A stretch of DNA of 15,853 nt, from contig CALLKB010000168.1 of assembly GCA_938008575.1 (NCBI GenBank), positions 1 through 15,853 of the forward strand, written 5' to 3'. How positions within the stretch are numbered: position 1 is the first letter of the stretch; each line of letters opens with the position of its first letter. Below are positions 14,017-15,853 of the stretch, in pieces. The position numbers and the translations under genes were made by a program. The DNA comes from an uncultured Cytophagaceae bacterium (GTDB taxonomy: Bacteria; Bacteroidota; Bacteroidia; Cytophagales; Spirosomataceae). The notes beneath the pieces were generated by a model. That model ran no database searches. It worked only from the letters and a program-made list of their open reading frames with translations, and had not been told where the DNA came from.

Positions 14017-15853
14017 GTGTTCGAAGGTCGCCGATTAATTCTATTTCTTGTTTTTCTGAGCATCGGGCTGGTGTTCATCGGGAAGCTGTTTTATCTGCAG
14101 TTGCTCGATGATACCTATGAAAAGGCGGCGGATAATAATGCGATTCGGAAAATCATTCAAGTTCCTTTTCGGGGAGAAGTATATGACCGTCATGGAAAAC
14201 TGATTGTTTACAATACCCCTGTGTATGATGTGTATATTACGCCTAGAAAAGCTGTGGTGCAGGATACGAACCGATTTTGCAAGCTGTTTGGCGTAACAAG
14301 AGGTTATTTTGATACGGTGACGAAACAAGCTCGTGCTTATTCTCGTGTGAAGCCTTCTCTGTTTTTAAAACATCTGACCAAAGAAGACTTTGCTCGAATT
14401 CAAGATGCCATGGTGGATTATCCGGGCTTTTCCATCACGACAACTGCATTTAGAACCTATCAGTCCATCGCGTTTTCGAATGCGCTAGGCTACGTTGCCG
14501 AGATCAATCCAAATTCCCTGAAAGATCAGCGAGATGATTATTACCGACAAGGCGATTATGTAGGGATTTCGGGTATTGAGTCCTATTATGAAGATGTTTT
14601 ACGTGGCCAAAGGGGGGTAAAATACCGCATGGTGAATAGCAATGGGGTTGAAAAAGGAGATTACAAAAAAGGAAAACTAGATGTTAATCCGGTTGCCGGG
14701 AAAAACCTCTACACGAGTATCGACATACGATTGCAAGAATATGCGGATAGTCTGATGATGCACAAGGTGGGAAGTGTGGTTGCAATTGAACCTTCTACAG
14801 GTGAGATTTTGACGATGGTTTCTGCACCATCTTATGACCCTAGTTTATTAGCTGGACGGAATTTCTCTAAGTATTATCAGAAATTAGCGTTGGATCCTTT
14901 GAAGCCTTTGATCAATCGGCCGCCTTCTGCTTATTACCGCCCTGGTTCTACGTTTAAGTTGGTGCAGGCGCTTGTAGGCCAACAATTAGGAATTCTTTCA
15001 GCGGGTTCTGTTTTTGGTCATGCGGGAGCTCCTGTTAAATGTCACTCACACAACACGTCACACAACGATTTACACAATGCGATTCAGTGGTCCTGCAACC
15101 CCTATTTTTACCATGCATTTCGGAAGATTTTGTATGATGGCACAACCGGAAATACCTTTGAGCGATCAGCTCAAGGCTTACAACGTTGGTCGGAATTAGT
15201 GGCAAATTTCGGTTTTGGTCGGAAATTAGGCGTTGATGTTAGCAATGAGAAAAAGGGTAATTTACCTTCGGTGGATTATTACAATAAGGTTTATAAGGGT
15301 GAGAATACCTGGAAGTTTTCGAATATTTATTCCTTGAGTATTGGGGAAGGGGAGTTAGTGGTAAGTCCCTTGAAGATGGCGAATTTTGCGGCCATCATTG
15401 CGAATCGGGGTTGGTACATTCCACCGCATTTAGTCAAAGGGATAGGGGAGAAGCGGACGATAGATCCTTTTTATAAGAATCCGGTTTCTGTTGGAGTAGA
15501 TGCCAAATATTTCCCAGTGGTTATTCAAGGGATGCAGGATGCCGTTTTGCATGGAACGGTTGGAGCGGACGGCCGTATTCCGGATATTACGATGTGCGGA
15601 AAGACGGGTACATCGCAGAATAAAAAAGGGAAAGATCATTCAATTTTTATTGCTTTTGCCCCGAAAGATAATCCCAAAATCGCCATTGCGGTGTTTGTAG
15701 AAAATGCTGGTTTTGGTGGTTTTGCAGCTGCTCCGATTGCTTCTTTGATCATTGAAAAATATTTAAAAGGGCGGGTAGATCGCAAGTCGGTTGAGACAAA
15801 GTTTATGAACATGAGTTATTTGGCAAATGTGACGTATAATCGTCCTGTCAAAA
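14017..15853 (+). CDS. mrdA: Penicillin-binding protein 2 (MrdA), 3' end cut by the window
   Basis: This is a monofunctional class B PBP, the transpeptidase that works with RodA in cell-wall elongation. The reading frame stays open to the right edge, giving 612 codons; the family is usually little longer. The start is GTG at 14017: an in-frame TAA at 14002-14004 leaves no upstream ATG, and the GTG puts the expected short basic leader (FEGRR) before the membrane anchor (about residues 6-27). The pedestal/dimerisation domain contains VPFRGEVYDRHGKLIVYN (49-66), the family's RGxxYDRxG motif. The transpeptidase motifs are STFK with nucleophile S311 and K314, SCN (359-361), and KTGT (529-532). Just before SCN is a Cys/His cluster (C342, H343, H345, H349, H353, C360) where some PBP2 proteins bind zinc. 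The frame lies downstream of the AtpZ-like gene; no mreBCD genes are seen upstream, and rodA may follow beyond the edge. Confidence 0.93.
   Translation, partial: MFEGRRLILFLVFLSIGLVFIGKLFYLQLLDDTYEKAADNNAIRKIIQVPFRGEVYDRHGKLIVYNTPVYDVYITPRKAVVQDTNRFCKLFGVTRGYFDTVTKQARAYSRVKPSLFLKHLTKEDFARIQDAMVDYPGFSITTTAFRTYQSIAFSNALGYVAEINPNSLKDQRDDYYRQGDYVGISGIESYYEDVLRGQRGVKYRMVNSNGVEKGDYKKGKLDVNPVAGKNLYTSIDIRLQEYADSLMMHKVGSVVAIEPSTGEILTMVSAPSYDPSLLAGRNFSKYYQKLALDPLKPLINRPPSAYYRPGSTFKLVQALVGQQLGILSAGSVFGHAGAPVKCHSHNTSHNDLHNAIQWSCNPYFYHAFRKILYDGTTGNTFERSAQGLQRWSELVANFGFGRKLGVDVSNEKKGNLPSVDYYNKVYKGENTWKFSNIYSLSIGEGELVVSPLKMANFAAIIANRGWYIPPHLVKGIGEKRTIDPFYKNPVSVGVDAKYFPVVIQGMQDAVLHGTVGADGRIPDITMCGKTGTSQNKKGKDHSIFIAFAPKDNPKIAIAVFVENAGFGGFAAAPIASLIIEKYLKGRVDRKSVETKFMNMSYLANVTYNRPVK

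Noticed and set aside
15014..15199. 61-residue + strand open frame near the right end
   Set aside because: It is an out-of-frame shadow of the PBP2 gene, whose own frame stays open across it with all catalytic motifs.

Overview
This window looks like a chromosomal segment from a member of the Bacteroidota, probably a Cytophagales/Spirosomataceae-type bacterium. The phylum call rests on a SusC/SusD pair, a SprE/PorW-type lipoprotein of the type IX secretion system, lipoproteins carrying FG-GAP/VCBS repeats, the general lack of Shine-Dalgarno sequences, and a TAnnTTTG-type promoter element. The genus-level guess is inference only.

Left part (1-7824, + strand): the 3' end of a susC-type TonB-dependent outer-membrane transporter, a complete susD-type lipoprotein, a strong intrinsic terminator, then a 1161-residue lipoprotein. 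That lipoprotein has fourteen DxDxDG-like repeats arranged seven and seven around an ASPIC/UnbV domain. A second intrinsic terminator follows it and lies inside the coding sequence of the convergent neighbour.

Middle part (7813-13684, - strand): a tightly packed unit transcribed leftwards in the order SprE/PorW-like TPR lipoprotein, bifunctional penicillin-binding protein 1A, and a lipoprotein joining a c-type heme motif to FG-GAP/VCBS repeats. The gaps are 2 and 8 nt. The last gene overlaps the + strand VCBS lipoprotein tail to tail by 12 bp.

Right part (13777-15853, + strand): a divergent 92-bp intergenic region with a good promoter candidate for the - strand unit, a 61-residue AtpZ/AtpI-type membrane protein, and a PBP2 (MrdA) gene with a GTG start that runs off the right edge.

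Overall, the left part is a nutrient-uptake (SusCD) locus with associated surface lipoproteins, and the right part is envelope biogenesis (peptidoglycan synthases plus T9SS). The heme/VCBS lipoprotein joins them: it is transcribed with the envelope genes but resembles proteins typical of SusCD loci. I see no CRISPR array, RNA gene, insertion sequence or phage, and no clearly new multi-gene system. The points most worth checking are the heme-VCBS lipoprotein and its overlap with the other VCBS lipoprotein, the terminator embedded in a coding region, and the 7 + ASPIC + 7 architecture.
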